A program made the position numbers and the translations under genes. A DNA stretch of 35,286 nucleotides from Caulobacter sp. HMWF025. Its GTDB lineage: Bacteria; Pseudomonadota; Alphaproteobacteria; Caulobacterales; Caulobacteraceae. Position 1 is the first letter of the stretch; each line of letters begins with the position of its first letter. The notes under the pieces were generated by a model that searched no databases, had not been told where the DNA came from, and worked only from the letters and a program-made list of their open reading frames with translations. Positions 1 to 8,274 of this stretch are shown piece by piece. The stretch is from NCBI RefSeq assembly GCF_003060965.1, contig NZ_QAII01000065.1, positions 1 to 35,286 of the forward strand. Reading direction: 5' to 3'.

Positions 1-251
1 GGTTGGGGGTCAGGTTCAGGGGCCGGCTCCGGCACGGCGACCACCGGCAGCGGCTCGACCGCGACCTCGGGCGCCGTCCACGGCGAGACCACCGGCGGCA
101 CGGGTTCGACGTTGGCCGGAACCACGGGCGCGGCCCGCACGACCGGCTCCGGACGCCGCAAAAGCTCGGCCACCCGCGTCTCGAGCGCCTTCAGGCGACG
201 GTCCTGCCGGTACAGCACGACCGCCAGAACAAGGATGATCAGCCAATGCAC
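1..251 (-). CDS. N-terminal fragment of a membrane protein, probably DUF2339 family
   Basis: The reading frame runs off the left edge, so only about 83 residues are visible. It begins with a hydrophobic stretch (HWLIILVLAVVLY) followed by a short basic, heptad-like segment (RRLKALETRVAELLRR) and then a long Pro/Val/Ala/Glu-rich linker. One transmembrane helix, a short coiled coil and a Pro-rich linker is the usual start of DUF2339 polytopic membrane proteins; the family name is inference from this architecture. I place the start at GTG 251 because an AGGGA sits 9 nt upstream. An in-frame ATG at 296 would add 15 residues (with three Cys/Gly-rich positions) but lacks a Shine-Dalgarno sequence. 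Confidence 0.5.
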   Translation of the reverse strand, partial: MHWLIILVLAVVLYRQDRRLKALETRVAELLRRPEPVVRAAPVVPANVEPVPPVVSPWTAPEVAVEPLPVVAVPEPAPEPDPQ

Positions 252-519
252 CCGGTCGAGTCCCTGAAAGCCGCAAGCGTCACAGGACCGACCCATAGCA
301 CAGGGATCACGGAAAGGTTGCACCCTGAGTGGGCAGGTGAAGGCGGAGCGTTTCGGATTTCAGGCGGGGGGGGCATGCTCGCAAACGCGCCTTCACGGCC
401 GCCGCCACCGCACGCTTCGCCAGTAGGGAGGACGAGACCCCTTTTCCTCCACTGCATCGCGGGCGAGGTGGCACGGCGCGGATAGGCGAACTTCAAATCG
501 TCCGCTATTCGGTGCCGGC

Positions 520-1500
520 ATGATCCTCGCCCCCTCTTGCCAAGCTTGCCTTACTGAACCGGCTCGCCACCGGATCGACAGTGGCGATGAACTGCGACCG
601 TTTTTGACCTGTCGAGGCTGCGCCAACCGGTTGGAAAGCCTGGCTTTGCGCCCGTTGGAGTGGTTCAGGCTCGCGGCGCTCCACGGCCCGCTTGCGTTTC
701 TACTTCATGACGACTTCTATTCCGAAGACGGCGTGGCTGATCAGAACAGGATCCCGGTTCAACAGGCAGGACTATTCCCTGCTCCCACGCTGGATAGTGT
801 TCGGGCCGACTTGCAAAAGCTTTTCGACTACACCTTTACGCGCTGGCGTTTGGAAGCGCCCGTCGTCGCGGCGTTAAACGTGTATGCCCCGGAAGTTCTG
901 CTGCGGACGATGTCACAGCGCATGCTGGAGTGCCCAATACCGTGGATCGAAAGTCGATGCTTTGAGGTGGCGGCGACCCTGGGCCCTGCGGCGCGCGACT
1001 GGGTCAGGGCCAACTGGGCCAATGGCACCAAATCAGCCACGCTTTACGCCTTTCTAAAGTCCGCTGCGGCCTGCCTCCCGGCCCCGGAAGCCGTTCCGCA
1101 AGCTCTTCAAGCCGTCGAGGCTGCAGATGGCGGGGATATCTCCGTCACCGCCCTGGCGCTGGTGGACTTTCACTCGCCCCAGGTCCTCGATTGGATCGAG
1201 CGCACCGTAAGGTCCCCGGTTTCAGACCGTTGGGGCTATCTGGCTGCGAGGTCGAGCCTGACCTGGGCGGTCGCCGCAAGATGGCTCTCGGCAGGACGGC
1301 CCACGAGCCTCGTCGCTCTGGACGCACTTTTGAATGTCTATTGCGCGCATCCGTCGGTTCGCCATCCCATCCCGGCCGAACTGCCAGATCAACCCGGAAC
1401 GCCGCTGATTTTGCAGACCCTCCATGACGCCGCCCTGGTCGATCCGGTCCCCCGCGTTGAAAAGGCGGTGGCCGCCATCGTGCGGAGCATAGCTGGCTAG
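520..1500 (+). CDS. Unrecognised protein with an N-terminal zinc-ribbon-like Cys motif (326 aa)
   Basis: I do not recognise a family. Two CxxC pairs at residues 7-10 (CQAC) and 31-34 (CRGC), about 20 residues apart, look like a small treble-clef or zinc-ribbon knuckle. The rest (about 90-320) is predicted helical, rich in Ala/Leu/Val with repeated short helices, and could be an alpha-solenoid-like domain; this is inference. There is no signal peptide or membrane segment, so a cytoplasmic protein is expected. The ATG at 520 precedes the first Cys pair and no better start is visible. Composition is less GC-biased than the flagellar genes downstream, and the gene stands alone between non-coding stretches, so it may be accessory. 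Function unknown. Confidence 0.6.
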   Translation: MILAPSCQACLTEPARHRIDSGDELRPFLTCRGCANRLESLALRPLEWFRLAALHGPLAFLLHDDFYSEDGVADQNRIPVQQAGLFPAPTLDSVRADLQKLFDYTFTRWRLEAPVVAALNVYAPEVLLRTMSQRMLECPIPWIESRCFEVAATLGPAARDWVRANWANGTKSATLYAFLKSAAACLPAPEAVPQALQAVEAADGGDISVTALALVDFHSPQVLDWIERTVRSPVSDRWGYLAARSSLTWAVAARWLSAGRPTSLVALDALLNVYCAHPSVRHPIPAELPDQPGTPLILQTLHDAALVDPVPRVEKAVAAIVRSIAG

Positions 1501-1723
1501 GCCGACGCGCATGGAGGCGCGACGCGCGCTTACATGCCGATGTCCGGCAAACCTTCGGGCGGCTAGGCTGCTCTCAAAAGTCGGGGCCCTAAAGCAATCC
1601 GCTGAAGTCCCCTCGCTCTGCAATCCCCCCTCTCAGACATGTGCCGGGGCCGGTTCCAGGGTAGGCGTCAAAGGTCAGCTTTCGGGCTGCGTGGTTCTTT
1701 CCGCTCGCGCCCCATAGCGGACC
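1501..1723. other. Intergenic spacer between two unknown genes
   Basis: No gene is seen. The sequence around 1627-1700 (CTCTCAGACATG, then a segment ending TTTCGGGCTGCG) loosely resembles the block at 2241-2310 (CTTCTCAGACATTCG, ending TTTCGGGCG), so it may be a degenerate copy of the repeat found after the next gene. Confidence 0.3.
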
Positions 1724-2230
1724 ATGCTGTTCAGCACTAAAATCTCACTCATGGGGTTTTGGTGGCGTCGAGAAGAGATGCATGAGGCACGGATTATCCG
1801 GGCCGCAGAGACGCTCGCCCAGACCTTTGACCTTGGTGAAGGCGAACAGGTTTCAGCTCTCCAGGGCGAAGGCTTCGCCGAAGGCGAGGCGTGGCGGATA
1901 GTCACGCTGCTTCCGCTGGCCTTCAGCCGGCCGGTATTGGAGCAATTAGGTGTCCGCCGCTTCGTGATGCGCGTGACAGCGCGACAGGCCGACGGACGGC
2001 GCGTGACGGCAATGTTGACGCGTCAGCCCGAATACGTCGCAGGCCTAAAGCTAGCGCGAAAGCATCGCCAGAATGGTGTGATGGAACACAGCGTTTACGT
2101 CCGCATCGCGGAGAGCAGCGCCGACATTAACGCGGCAAGCAAAGCGCTGAATGAGGGCGCGGATATAGCTGGCGCAACTGTTGCCGCATCGCTGGTCGGG
2201 CCGGAGATCGCCAAGCATCTCATTCGCTGA
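1724..2230 (+). CDS. Unrecognised small protein (168 aa or shorter)
   Basis: No family is recognised. The translation has mixed alpha/beta character: a segment around residues 25-75 with acidic helices (AAETLAQTFDLGEGEQ) and a strand-rich centre (EAWRIVTLLPLAFSRPVL, RRFVMRVTARQADGRRVT). It ends in an Ala-rich helix. No signal peptide or clear transmembrane helix. Three in-frame ATGs (1724, 1751, 1778) are possible. None has a well-spaced Shine-Dalgarno; a GAGAAGAG abuts the third. Starting at 1778 (MHEARIIRAAETLAQ) would give 150 residues, a cleaner soluble N-terminus. It is flanked on both sides by repeat-derived DNA. Function unknown. Confidence 0.5.
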   Translation: MLFSTKISLMGFWWRREEMHEARIIRAAETLAQTFDLGEGEQVSALQGEGFAEGEAWRIVTLLPLAFSRPVLEQLGVRRFVMRVTARQADGRRVTAMLTRQPEYVAGLKLARKHRQNGVMEHSVYVRIAESSADINAASKALNEGADIAGATVAASLVGPEIAKHLIR

Positions 2231-2238
2231 GTCTGCTG

Positions 2239-2263
2239 ACCACCCTTCTCAGACATTCGCTAG
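2239..2263 (+). repeat. 25-bp direct repeat, left copy
   Basis: The segment ACCACCCTTCTCAGACA plus the following bases to TCGCTAG recurs at 2556-2580 with one mismatch (T versus G). The two copies bracket the nested palindromic element at 2359-2553. Confidence 0.7.
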
Positions 2264-2358
2264 ATCCGCTTCCGGTGCGATCGTCGAAAGTCAGGTTTCG
2301 GGCGTATTGAAAGTTTTCCGCTTCCGATCCAAGCCCGCCACTCGCCTCTTCGTCATTC

Positions 2359-2553
2359 CCACCCCTTTCAGTCGCTGCGTGGGTCTGCACTGGGCTCTCG
2401 TCATCCGCTCTCCCCGGCGAAAGCCGGGGCCCAGATTCAGCCTGGGCCTCGGGGATGATGCACCTACGCGCCTGGCCGAGCGCGTTCAGCGTTCGGGGTT
2501 CGATCTGGACCCCGGCTTTCGCCGGGGAGAGCGGAGATGCAGGTTAGGTCCGC
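2359..2553 (+). repeat. Dispersed nested palindromic element, copy 1 (about 195 bp)
   Basis: A near-identical sequence occurs in reverse orientation at 8058-8253. The core has two 25-bp arms, 2405-2429 and 2510-2534, that are perfect reverse complements. Each arm is itself a hairpin (CCCCGGC, GAAA loop, GCCGGGG). The arms enclose about 80 bp containing a second conserved block (CGCCTACGCGCC-like). Outside the arms both copies keep GGGTCTGCACTGGGCTCTCGTCATC on one side and an AGGT..GGTCCGC segment on the other, so the mobile or duplicated unit is larger than the palindrome. No protein is encoded. This looks like a REP/MITE-like intergenic repeat. Confidence 0.85.
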
Positions 2554-2555
2554 AA

Positions 2556-2580
2556 ACCACCCTTCTCAGACAGTCGCTAG
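2556..2580 (+). repeat. 25-bp direct repeat, right copy
   Basis: Matches 2239-2263 except for one base. It could be a target duplication, a remnant of a second element, or simply an element terminus; the opposite-strand element copy near 8230-8253 ends in a related ACCACCCCTTTCAGACG sequence, favouring the last explanation. Confidence 0.65.
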
Positions 2581-2632
2581 GTTAGGTTCCGGGTTAAGGG
2601 CCAAGTGCCCTTCCCCCGCCCGCCACCAACCC

Positions 2633-2647
2633 CTAACGCCTCATTAA
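2633..2647 (+). promoter_or_regulatory. Candidate CtrA binding site upstream of fliQ
   Basis: CTAA-CGCCTCA-TTAA followed by CC matches the CtrA consensus TTAA-N7-TTAA with one mismatch in the first half-site. It lies 67 nt before the fliQ start, where a promoter is expected. Early flagellar operons including fliQ are established CtrA targets in Caulobacter crescentus; assignment here is by sequence match only. Confidence 0.6.
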
Positions 2648-2713
2648 CCATGTTCACCGCATCCTGAGCCCGCGATTCCCAGCCCTGTTCGGGCGCGTGC
2701 GAGAGGGGCCCTG

Positions 2714-2977
2714 ATGACCGGCGCTGAAGTTCTTGATGTCGGTCGCGACGCCATCTGGCTGACCCTGCAGCTGTGCGCGCCGGTGCTGATCGTCGGTCTG
2801 GTGGTCGGGGTGGCCATCGGCCTCTTTCAGGCCCTGACCCAGATCCAGGAAGCCACCCTTGTCTATGCCCCCAAGATCGTGGCCATCTTCGTGTCGCTGC
2901 TGATCTTTCTGCCGCTGATGGGCTCGCTGATGGCGGGCTTCATGCGCCAGATCGCCGCTCGCATCGCCGGCATGTAG
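2714..2977 (+). CDS. fliQ: Flagellar type III export apparatus protein FliQ
   Basis: FliQ is a small inner-membrane subunit that, with FliP and FliR, forms the export gate of the flagellar type III secretion system. The 87-residue protein has the family length and two hydrophobic helices: LTLQLCAPVLIVGLVVGVAIGLFQA and KIVAIFVSLLIFLPLMGSLMAGF. They are joined by the characteristic TQIQEATLVYAPK loop. The ATG at 2714 is preceded by GAGAGGGG at 5-nt spacing. It is the first gene of a fliQ-fliR-flhB run with short spacers, consistent with an operon driven by the upstream CtrA-type box. fliP is not adjacent, as is normal in Caulobacter. Confidence 0.97.
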   Translation: MTGAEVLDVGRDAIWLTLQLCAPVLIVGLVVGVAIGLFQALTQIQEATLVYAPKIVAIFVSLLIFLPLMGSLMAGFMRQIAARIAGM

Positions 2978-2993
2978 GGAAGGACCCCGGCGC

Positions 2994-3749
2994 TTGGACT
3001 CCTACGCCACTGCGGCCCAGGTCTATGTCGCCGGTCTCGTCTTCGCACGGGTCGGGGCCATGGTCATGCTGATGCCCGGCATCGGTGACACGGCCGTGCC
3101 GCCGCGCATCCGCCTGTCGTTCGCGCTGCTGATGGCCATGATCCTGACGCCGTTGGTCCAGGCCAGTGTCGGCCGTGTGCCGTCCAGCGTCGGCGGCCTG
3201 GCCGGCCAGGTGATCCACGAGATCCTGATCGGCCTGATGATCGGGGCCGTCCTGCGCCTGTTCTTCACGGCCCTGTCGACGGCCGGTGAAATCGTCTCCA
3301 TGCAGACGACCCTTTCGTTCGCCCAGAGCACCAACCCGTCGATGGGCCAGTCGAGCACGGCGGTGGCGACCTTTCTGTCGATGCTGGGCCTGACCCTGAT
3401 CATGGCCACCGACCTGCACCACCTGTTCATCGGGGCGATCGTCAAGTCGTACGACCTGTTCCCGTTCAGCCGCGCCGTGCCGGTCAATGACGCCGCCACC
3501 CTGGCCCTGCGCACCGTCGCCGACAGCTTCTCGCTGGGCGTGCAGCTGGCTGCGCCGGTCATCGTCTTCTCGCTGGTCTTCAACCTCGCGGTCGGCCTGG
3601 TGGGACGGGTGATGCCGGCCTTCCAGATCTTCTTCGTGGCCTCGCCGCTCAGCGTGATCCTGGGCCTGTCCCTGCTGGCCCTCAGCCTCGGCGGCATCGC
3701 CATGGTCTGGACGGACCGCTATCGCGACCTCCTCTCGGTCTTCAACTAG
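2994..3749 (+). CDS. fliR: Flagellar type III export apparatus protein FliR
   Basis: FliR is the polytopic inner-membrane component of the flagellar export gate. The 251-residue translation has the family length and multiple hydrophobic helices. It contains family-typical segments: MLMPGIGDTAVPPRIRLSFA near residue 25, EILIGLMIGAVLRLFF near 78-93, and the FNLAVGLVGRVMPAFQIFFV region near 195-215. The start is TTG at 2994, supported by AGGGAAGGA about 9 nt upstream; an ATG start would lose the conserved N-terminus. It lies 16 nt after fliQ and 9 nt before flhB, so the three genes are almost certainly co-transcribed. Confidence 0.96.
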   Translation: MDSYATAAQVYVAGLVFARVGAMVMLMPGIGDTAVPPRIRLSFALLMAMILTPLVQASVGRVPSSVGGLAGQVIHEILIGLMIGAVLRLFFTALSTAGEIVSMQTTLSFAQSTNPSMGQSSTAVATFLSMLGLTLIMATDLHHLFIGAIVKSYDLFPFSRAVPVNDAATLALRTVADSFSLGVQLAAPVIVFSLVFNLAVGLVGRVMPAFQIFFVASPLSVILGLSLLALSLGGIAMVWTDRYRDLLSVFN

Positions 3750-3758
3750 GGGCGGGCC

Positions 3759-4844
3759 GTGGCGGAAGACACAGACAACGACTCGAAAACCGAAGAGCCG
3801 TCAGCCAAGAAGCTCGACGATGCCAAAAAGCGCGGTGAAACGGCCAAGAGCGCCGACATCCCGCAACTGGCCTCGCTGGCGGCGGCGATCGCCGTGGTCC
3901 TGCTGGCCGGCGGCTGGCTGTCGCGCAACCTGATGGCGGCGCTCGAGCCCTTCCTGGCCCATGCCGGGCAGATGGACCTCAGCAGCGGCGGCGCGGTGGT
4001 CATCGCCCGGCAGGCCATCCTCGCGGCCCTGCCACCGCTGGTGCTGGTCATGCTGACCACGGCCCTGGCCGGGGGCGCGGCCCACGTCGCCCAGTCGGGC
4101 TTCATCTTCAGCGGCGAGAAGATCAAGCCGGACTTCAAGAAGCTGGACCTGATCAAGGGCATGGGCCGGCTGTTCGGCATCGACGGCCTGATGCAGTTCG
4201 CCAAGTCGGCCGTAAAGTTCATCGTCACCGGCATCATCGCCTGGTTCGTGCTCAAGCCTCATGCCGGCGAGGTGGTCAATCTGGTCGGCATGGACCCGGC
4301 GGCGATGATCCCGGAATCGATGAAGCTGGCCAAAAAGCTGTTGTTTGCCGTGCTGCTGCTGCTGACCGTGACGGCGGGCTTTGACTGGTTCTGGCAACGC
4401 CAGCGCTTCATGCAGCGGATGCGCATGACGCTGCAGGAGGTGAAGGACGAGTTCAAGCAGTCGGACGGTGACCCGCACATCAAGGCCAAGCGCCGGCAGA
4501 TCCAGATGCAGCGCTCGCGCCAGCGGATGATGCAGGCCGTGCCCAAGGCCACCGTCGTGGTCATGAACCCGACCCACTATGCCGTGGCGCTGAAGTACGA
4601 GGCCGGCGAGACGCCTGCGCCGCTCTGCGTGGCCAAGGGCATGGACGACCTGGCGCTGAAGATCCGCGCCGTCGCCGAGGAGCATGGCGTCCCGGTGCTG
4701 GAAGATCCGCCCCTGGCCCGCGCCCTCTATGCCGCCGTCGAAATCGACGAGGAAATCCCCGCCGAACACTTCGAAGCCGTCGCCAAGGTGATCGGCTTCA
4801 TCCTCAACGGCAAAAAGCCCAAGCCGCGGGCGAGGCCGCTCTAG
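3759..4844 (+). CDS. flhB: Flagellar export switch protein FlhB
   Basis: FlhB controls the substrate-specificity switch of the flagellar export gate from rod/hook to filament subunits. The protein (361 aa) has a charged N-terminus (DNDSKTEEPSAKKLDDAKKRGE, typical of FlhB), four hydrophobic helices up to about residue 215, and a cytoplasmic domain. The autocleavage motif NPTH is intact at residues 270-273 (VVVMNPTHYAVALKY), followed by the conserved AEEHGVPVLEDPPLARALY segment. Start is GTG 3759, with a GGGGCGG-type ribosome site. It closes the fliQ-fliR-flhB run and is followed 103 nt later by cckA, which appears to have its own promoter. Confidence 0.97.
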   Translation: MAEDTDNDSKTEEPSAKKLDDAKKRGETAKSADIPQLASLAAAIAVVLLAGGWLSRNLMAALEPFLAHAGQMDLSSGGAVVIARQAILAALPPLVLVMLTTALAGGAAHVAQSGFIFSGEKIKPDFKKLDLIKGMGRLFGIDGLMQFAKSAVKFIVTGIIAWFVLKPHAGEVVNLVGMDPAAMIPESMKLAKKLLFAVLLLLTVTAGFDWFWQRQRFMQRMRMTLQEVKDEFKQSDGDPHIKAKRRQIQMQRSRQRMMQAVPKATVVVMNPTHYAVALKYEAGETPAPLCVAKGMDDLALKIRAVAEEHGVPVLEDPPLARALYAAVEIDEEIPAEHFEAVAKVIGFILNGKKPKPRARPL

Positions 4845-4862
4845 ACGTGATTCTTCAGCCCT

Positions 4863-4891
4863 CTGACCTTGCCTTCCAGAAAGAGTATGCT
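4863..4891 (+). promoter_or_regulatory. Candidate sigma-70-type promoter for cckA
   Basis: CTGACC (4863-4868), a 17-nt spacer and TATGCT (4886-4891) resemble -35 and -10 elements; transcription would begin near 4897. An in-frame TTG at 4891 would overlap this -10 element, so if the promoter is real the ATG at 4948 is the start of translation. Prediction by eye only. Confidence 0.4.
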
Positions 4892-4947
4892 TGACCCAGT
4901 CCCAGGTGAGTCGCGGCTCACGCGTTGAACAAGGATTTGTCTGGTCC

Positions 4948-7035
4948 ATGGCGCAAACGCCCGTCCAGGACATCACCGAGACCGGCGCGACGCCCCGCCG
5001 CTTCGACCCCCTGATCTGGGGGGCGGTGCTCTTCTTCATGGCCGCTGCCGCCCTGGCGGCGGTGCCCGCCATGCGCGCCGGACCGGCCACCTTGGCCGGC
5101 CTGCTGCTGCTGGGCGGGGTCGCCGGAGTCGCGATCCTCGGCCTGGTGGCCATCCGTGCCTCAACCCATCACGAGAGCGACGCCGACGCCGCCGAGGTGT
5201 TCATCGACGTCCTGTCCGAGCCTTCCGCCCTGGTCGCGGCCGACGGCCGGGTGCTGGCCGCCAACCGGCCCTGGCGCGACCTGCTGGGCGAAGCCCGCAG
5301 CCTGCCCAAGGGCGCGGCCGGTGCCGGCCTGTTCTCGGCCCTGGTCCAGGCCCGCAAGGGTGCGCTGGCCGAAGGCGTGCTGCGCCTGCCCAGTGGCGAG
5401 CGCACCGCCACCGTGTCGCAACTGCCCGGCGGCCGTCTGCTGGTCCGCCTGTCGTTGCCGACGACGGCGCCGGTTTCGCTGGCCGAGGTGCCTCTGGCCC
5501 CAAGGATCGAGGCCGTGACCCCGCCGCCCGGATCGCTGGATGCCTTTGCCGGGGCCTCGCCGTTCGGAGCCGCCCTGCTGGACGGCCCGGAGCCGTTCAA
5601 GGCCCGCATTCTGGAAGCCAATCCCGCCCTTCTGGCCATGGGCGGGGCCAATGCCCGGGCCGGGGTCGTGTTCGGCGAGATGATCGAGCCCACCACCCGG
5701 ACCGAGGCCGAGACGCGGCTGGCCGGCGGCAAGGCCGGTCCGTTCGAGGTGCGCCTGTCGCGCGACCCGACCCGCATCGCCCACCTGTATCTCTACAAGG
5801 CCGAAGGCCGGCTGGTCGCCTATCTGATCGACGTCTCCGAGCAGAAACAGATCGAGCTGCAACTGGCCCAGGCCCAGAAGATGCAGGCCATCGGCCAGCT
5901 GGCCGGCGGCGTGGCCCACGACTTCAACAACCTGCTGACCGCCATCCAGCTGCGCCTGGACGAGCTGCTGCACCGTCACCCGGTCGGGGACCCCTCGTAT
6001 GAGGGCCTCAACGAGATCCGCCAGACGGGCGTGCGGGCCGCCGACCTGGTGCGCAAGCTGCTGGCCTTCTCGCGCAAGCAGACCGTGCAGCGCGAGGTGC
6101 TCGATCTGGGCGAACTGATCTCCGAGTTCGAGGTGCTGCTGCGCCGCCTGCTGCGCGAAGACGTCAAGCTGATCACCGACTATGGCCGCGACCTGCCGCA
6201 GGTGCGGGCCGACAAGAGCCAGCTGGAAACGGCGGTCATGAACCTGGCCGTCAATGCCCGCGACGCGGTGCGAGCCGCCAAGGGCGGCGGCGTGGTGCGC
6301 ATCCGCACGGCCCGCCTGACCCAGGAAGAGGCCGTCAGTCTCGGCTTCCCCGGGGCAGAGGGCGACACCGCCTTCATCGAGGTCAGCGACGACGGTCCGG
6401 GCATTCCGCCCGACGTCATGGGCAAGATCTTCGACCCGTTCTTCACCACCAAGCCGGTGGGCGAAGGCACGGGTCTGGGCCTGGCCACCGTCTATGGCAT
6501 CGTCAAGCAGAGCGACGGCTGGATCCACGTCCACAGCCGGCCCAATGAAGGGGCCGCCTTCCGGATCTTCCTGCCGGTGCATGTGCCGACCGCCGCTGCT
6601 GTTGCAGCCGCAGCTGCCGTCGCCGCCGAGCCGCCCAAGGCCCGACCGCCCCGCGACCTGTCGGGGGCCGGTCGCATCCTGTTCGTCGAAGACGAGGACG
6701 CCGTGCGCGGCGTCGCCGCCCGCCTGCTGCGGGCCCGCGGCTACGAGGTGCTGGAAGCCTGCGACGGCGAGGAGGCCCTGCTGATCGCCGAGGAGCATGC
6801 CGGGACCATCGACCTGCTGATCAGCGACGTGATCATGCCCGGTATCGACGGTCCGACCCTGCTGAAAAAGGCACGCGGCTATCTGGGCAATGCGCCGGTG
6901 ATGTTCATCAGCGGCTATGCCGAGGCCGAGTTCAGCGACCTGCTGGAAGGCGAAACCGGCGTCACCTTCCTGCCCAAGCCGATTGACATCAAGACCCTGG
7001 CCGAACGGGTCAAGCAGCAGATGGCGGCCGCCTGA
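4948..7035 (+). CDS. cckA: Cell-cycle hybrid histidine kinase CckA
   Basis: CckA feeds phosphate through ChpT to the master regulator CtrA and to CpdR, and acts as a phosphatase under c-di-GMP control; it sits in the inner membrane at the poles. In order: two transmembrane helices (about residues 20-40 and 48-70), two PAS-like regions (about 80-180 and 190-310), a DHp domain with GGVAHDFNN and His324, an HATPase domain ([28 protein letters not shown]), an Ala-rich linker and a receiver with acidic pair EDED, Asp627 in SDVIMPG and Lys in LPKPID. Residue numbers are close to C. crescentus H322 and D623. I start at ATG 4948 (695 aa), preceded by AAGGA, rather than the in-frame TTG at 4891. Location after flhB is as in Caulobacter. 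Confidence 0.96.
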   Translation: MAQTPVQDITETGATPRRFDPLIWGAVLFFMAAAALAAVPAMRAGPATLAGLLLLGGVAGVAILGLVAIRASTHHESDADAAEVFIDVLSEPSALVAADGRVLAANRPWRDLLGEARSLPKGAAGAGLFSALVQARKGALAEGVLRLPSGERTATVSQLPGGRLLVRLSLPTTAPVSLAEVPLAPRIEAVTPPPGSLDAFAGASPFGAALLDGPEPFKARILEANPALLAMGGANARAGVVFGEMIEPTTRTEAETRLAGGKAGPFEVRLSRDPTRIAHLYLYKAEGRLVAYLIDVSEQKQIELQLAQAQKMQAIGQLAGGVAHDFNNLLTAIQLRLDELLHRHPVGDPSYEGLNEIRQTGVRAADLVRKLLAFSRKQTVQREVLDLGELISEFEVLLRRLLREDVKLITDYGRDLPQVRADKSQLETAVMNLAVNARDAVRAAKGGGVVRIRTARLTQEEAVSLGFPGAEGDTAFIEVSDDGPGIPPDVMGKIFDPFFTTKPVGEGTGLGLATVYGIVKQSDGWIHVHSRPNEGAAFRIFLPVHVPTAAAVAAAAAVAAEPPKARPPRDLSGAGRILFVEDEDAVRGVAARLLRARGYEVLEACDGEEALLIAEEHAGTIDLLISDVIMPGIDGPTLLKKARGYLGNAPVMFISGYAEAEFSDLLEGETGVTFLPKPIDIKTLAERVKQQMAAA

Positions 7036-7098
7036 AGCCAGCCGGCTTCCCGCTGAACCGAACTGGCCCTAGTCTGGGCTGCGGGTCAGGGGGATGAC

Positions 7099-7821
7099 AT
7101 GGCATCGGCGGATAGCGCGCAACGGTTCGGGCCGGGCACGGACGGCCCCTTCTTCAGGATCATGGCCGTAGTCGTCGCCCTGGTCGTCGTCGCCGGGTTC
7201 GGGCCCAGCTATGCCGCCAGCCTGCCACCGCCCGGCCTGCCGGTCTGGGTTCACCTGCACGGCGCGGTGATGACCGCCTGGATTGTCCTGTTCGCCGTCC
7301 AGGCCTGGTTGGTGGGCCGGCGCGACCTAGCGCTCCACCGGCGGCTGGGGACGCTGTCAGTCGGTCTGGTCGTCGTCATGGTGCCGCTCGGGATCCTGAC
7401 CAATGCCATGGCCGTCCACCGCGGCGCGACGCCGCCCTTTTTCACCCCGGCCATGATGATGGCCGCCGACGGCCTGGACCTGACCCTGTTCGTCGGCCTG
7501 TTCACGGCGGCGATCCTGCTGCGCCGCCAGGGGGCGTGGCACAAGCGGCTGATGCTCTGCGCCACCGTCCTGCTGACCTGGCCGGCCCTGGCCCGTCTGG
7601 CACCGCTGCGCAGTCTCGGCCTGGAGATGATCATCCCCGCCTCGATCACCCTGCTGATCCTGCTCGCCCTGGTCGGACCGGCCTATGACCTGATCACCCG
7701 GCGGCGCGTGCATCCGGCCTATCTCTGGGGCGTCGGCCTGATCCTCCTCGCCCAGCCGCTGCACGGCCTGATCGCGGCCACCCCGCTTGTGCAGGACATG
7801 GCCCGCCGGCTGCTGGTCTGA
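7099..7821 (+). CDS. Polytopic membrane protein of unknown function (240 aa)
   Basis: About seven hydrophobic segments are visible. Several carry histidines at helix ends: HLHGAVMTAWIVLF, LHRRLGTLSVGLVV, WHKRLMLCATVLL and HPAYLWGVGLILL. This His pattern recalls small cytochrome-b-like or DUF2306-type membrane proteins, but I cannot assign a family with confidence and heme binding is only a guess. Start ATG 7099 follows GGGGGAT at good spacing. It is monocistronic: 63 nt separate it from cckA, and it is followed by several hundred bases of repeats. Confidence 0.75.
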   Translation: MASADSAQRFGPGTDGPFFRIMAVVVALVVVAGFGPSYAASLPPPGLPVWVHLHGAVMTAWIVLFAVQAWLVGRRDLALHRRLGTLSVGLVVVMVPLGILTNAMAVHRGATPPFFTPAMMMAADGLDLTLFVGLFTAAILLRRQGAWHKRLMLCATVLLTWPALARLAPLRSLGLEMIIPASITLLILLALVGPAYDLITRRRVHPAYLWGVGLILLAQPLHGLIAATPLVQDMARRLLV

Positions 7822-7871
7822 GCAGGCGAGGGAGCGGTCAGGCCTGGCCGCTCTTCGCCAATCCCAATCCC

Positions 7872-7996
7872 CTTGTCATCCCGGCCGTATCCCGGCGAAA
7901 GCCGGGGGAAGAGCCGGGACCCAGGGGCCGCCGCACTGCCGTTGCCCCTGGGTCCCGGCGCTCCCGCCCTCACGGGCGTCCGGCCGGGATGACAAG
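7872..7996. repeat. Palindromic repeat, CTTGTCATCCCGGCCG family, copy 1
   Basis: The ends CTTGTCATCCCGGCCG and CGGCCGGGATGACAAG are exact 16-bp reverse complements. Internal blocks GAGCCGGGACCCAGGGGC and GCCCCTGGGTCCCGGCGCTC also pair, giving a long stem. A second full copy is at 17561-17674 and a half copy at 11672-11722. Confidence 0.85.
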
Positions 7997-8057
7997 TGTT
8001 TATAGGGCGAAGTGGAAGCCCCCGAACGGACCGTCCGTGGTGCCGTTATGGGTTGGA

Positions 8058-8253
8058 GGCGGACCTGCCCCGCTTCTCCGCTCTCCCCGGCTTTCGCCGG
8101 GGTCCAGATCGAGCCCCGAACGCTGCAAGCGCTCAGCAAGGCGCGTAGGCGCATCAACCCCAGAGGCTCGGGCTGAATCTGGGCCCCGGCTTTCGCCGGG
8201 GAGAGCGGATGACGAGAGCCCAGTGCAGACCCACACAGCGTCTGAAAGGGGTG
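8058..8253 (-). repeat. Dispersed nested palindromic element, copy 2
   Basis: Reverse-orientation counterpart of 2359-2553, recognisable over the whole unit including both flanks. The arms are 8078-8102 and 8184-8208. In the left arm the small loop reads TTTC where perfect symmetry with the right arm would require GAAA, so the inner hairpin loop has flipped relative to copy 1. Confidence 0.85.
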
Positions 8254-8274
8254 GTTTGGGGACAACACAATCAC

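Noticed and set aside
4891-4947. TTG start adding 19 residues to CckA
   Set aside because: The TTG falls within the predicted -10 element; starting at 4948 gives a length and residue numbering close to Caulobacter CckA.
3801-5153. Long antisense frame opposite flhB
   Set aside because: Shadow of GC-rich codon use; composition is His/Arg/Gln-rich without domain features, and flhB on the other strand is certain.
5161-6798. 545-codon antisense frame opposite cckA
   Set aside because: Same cause: the opposite strand of a high-GC gene. No recognisable motif.
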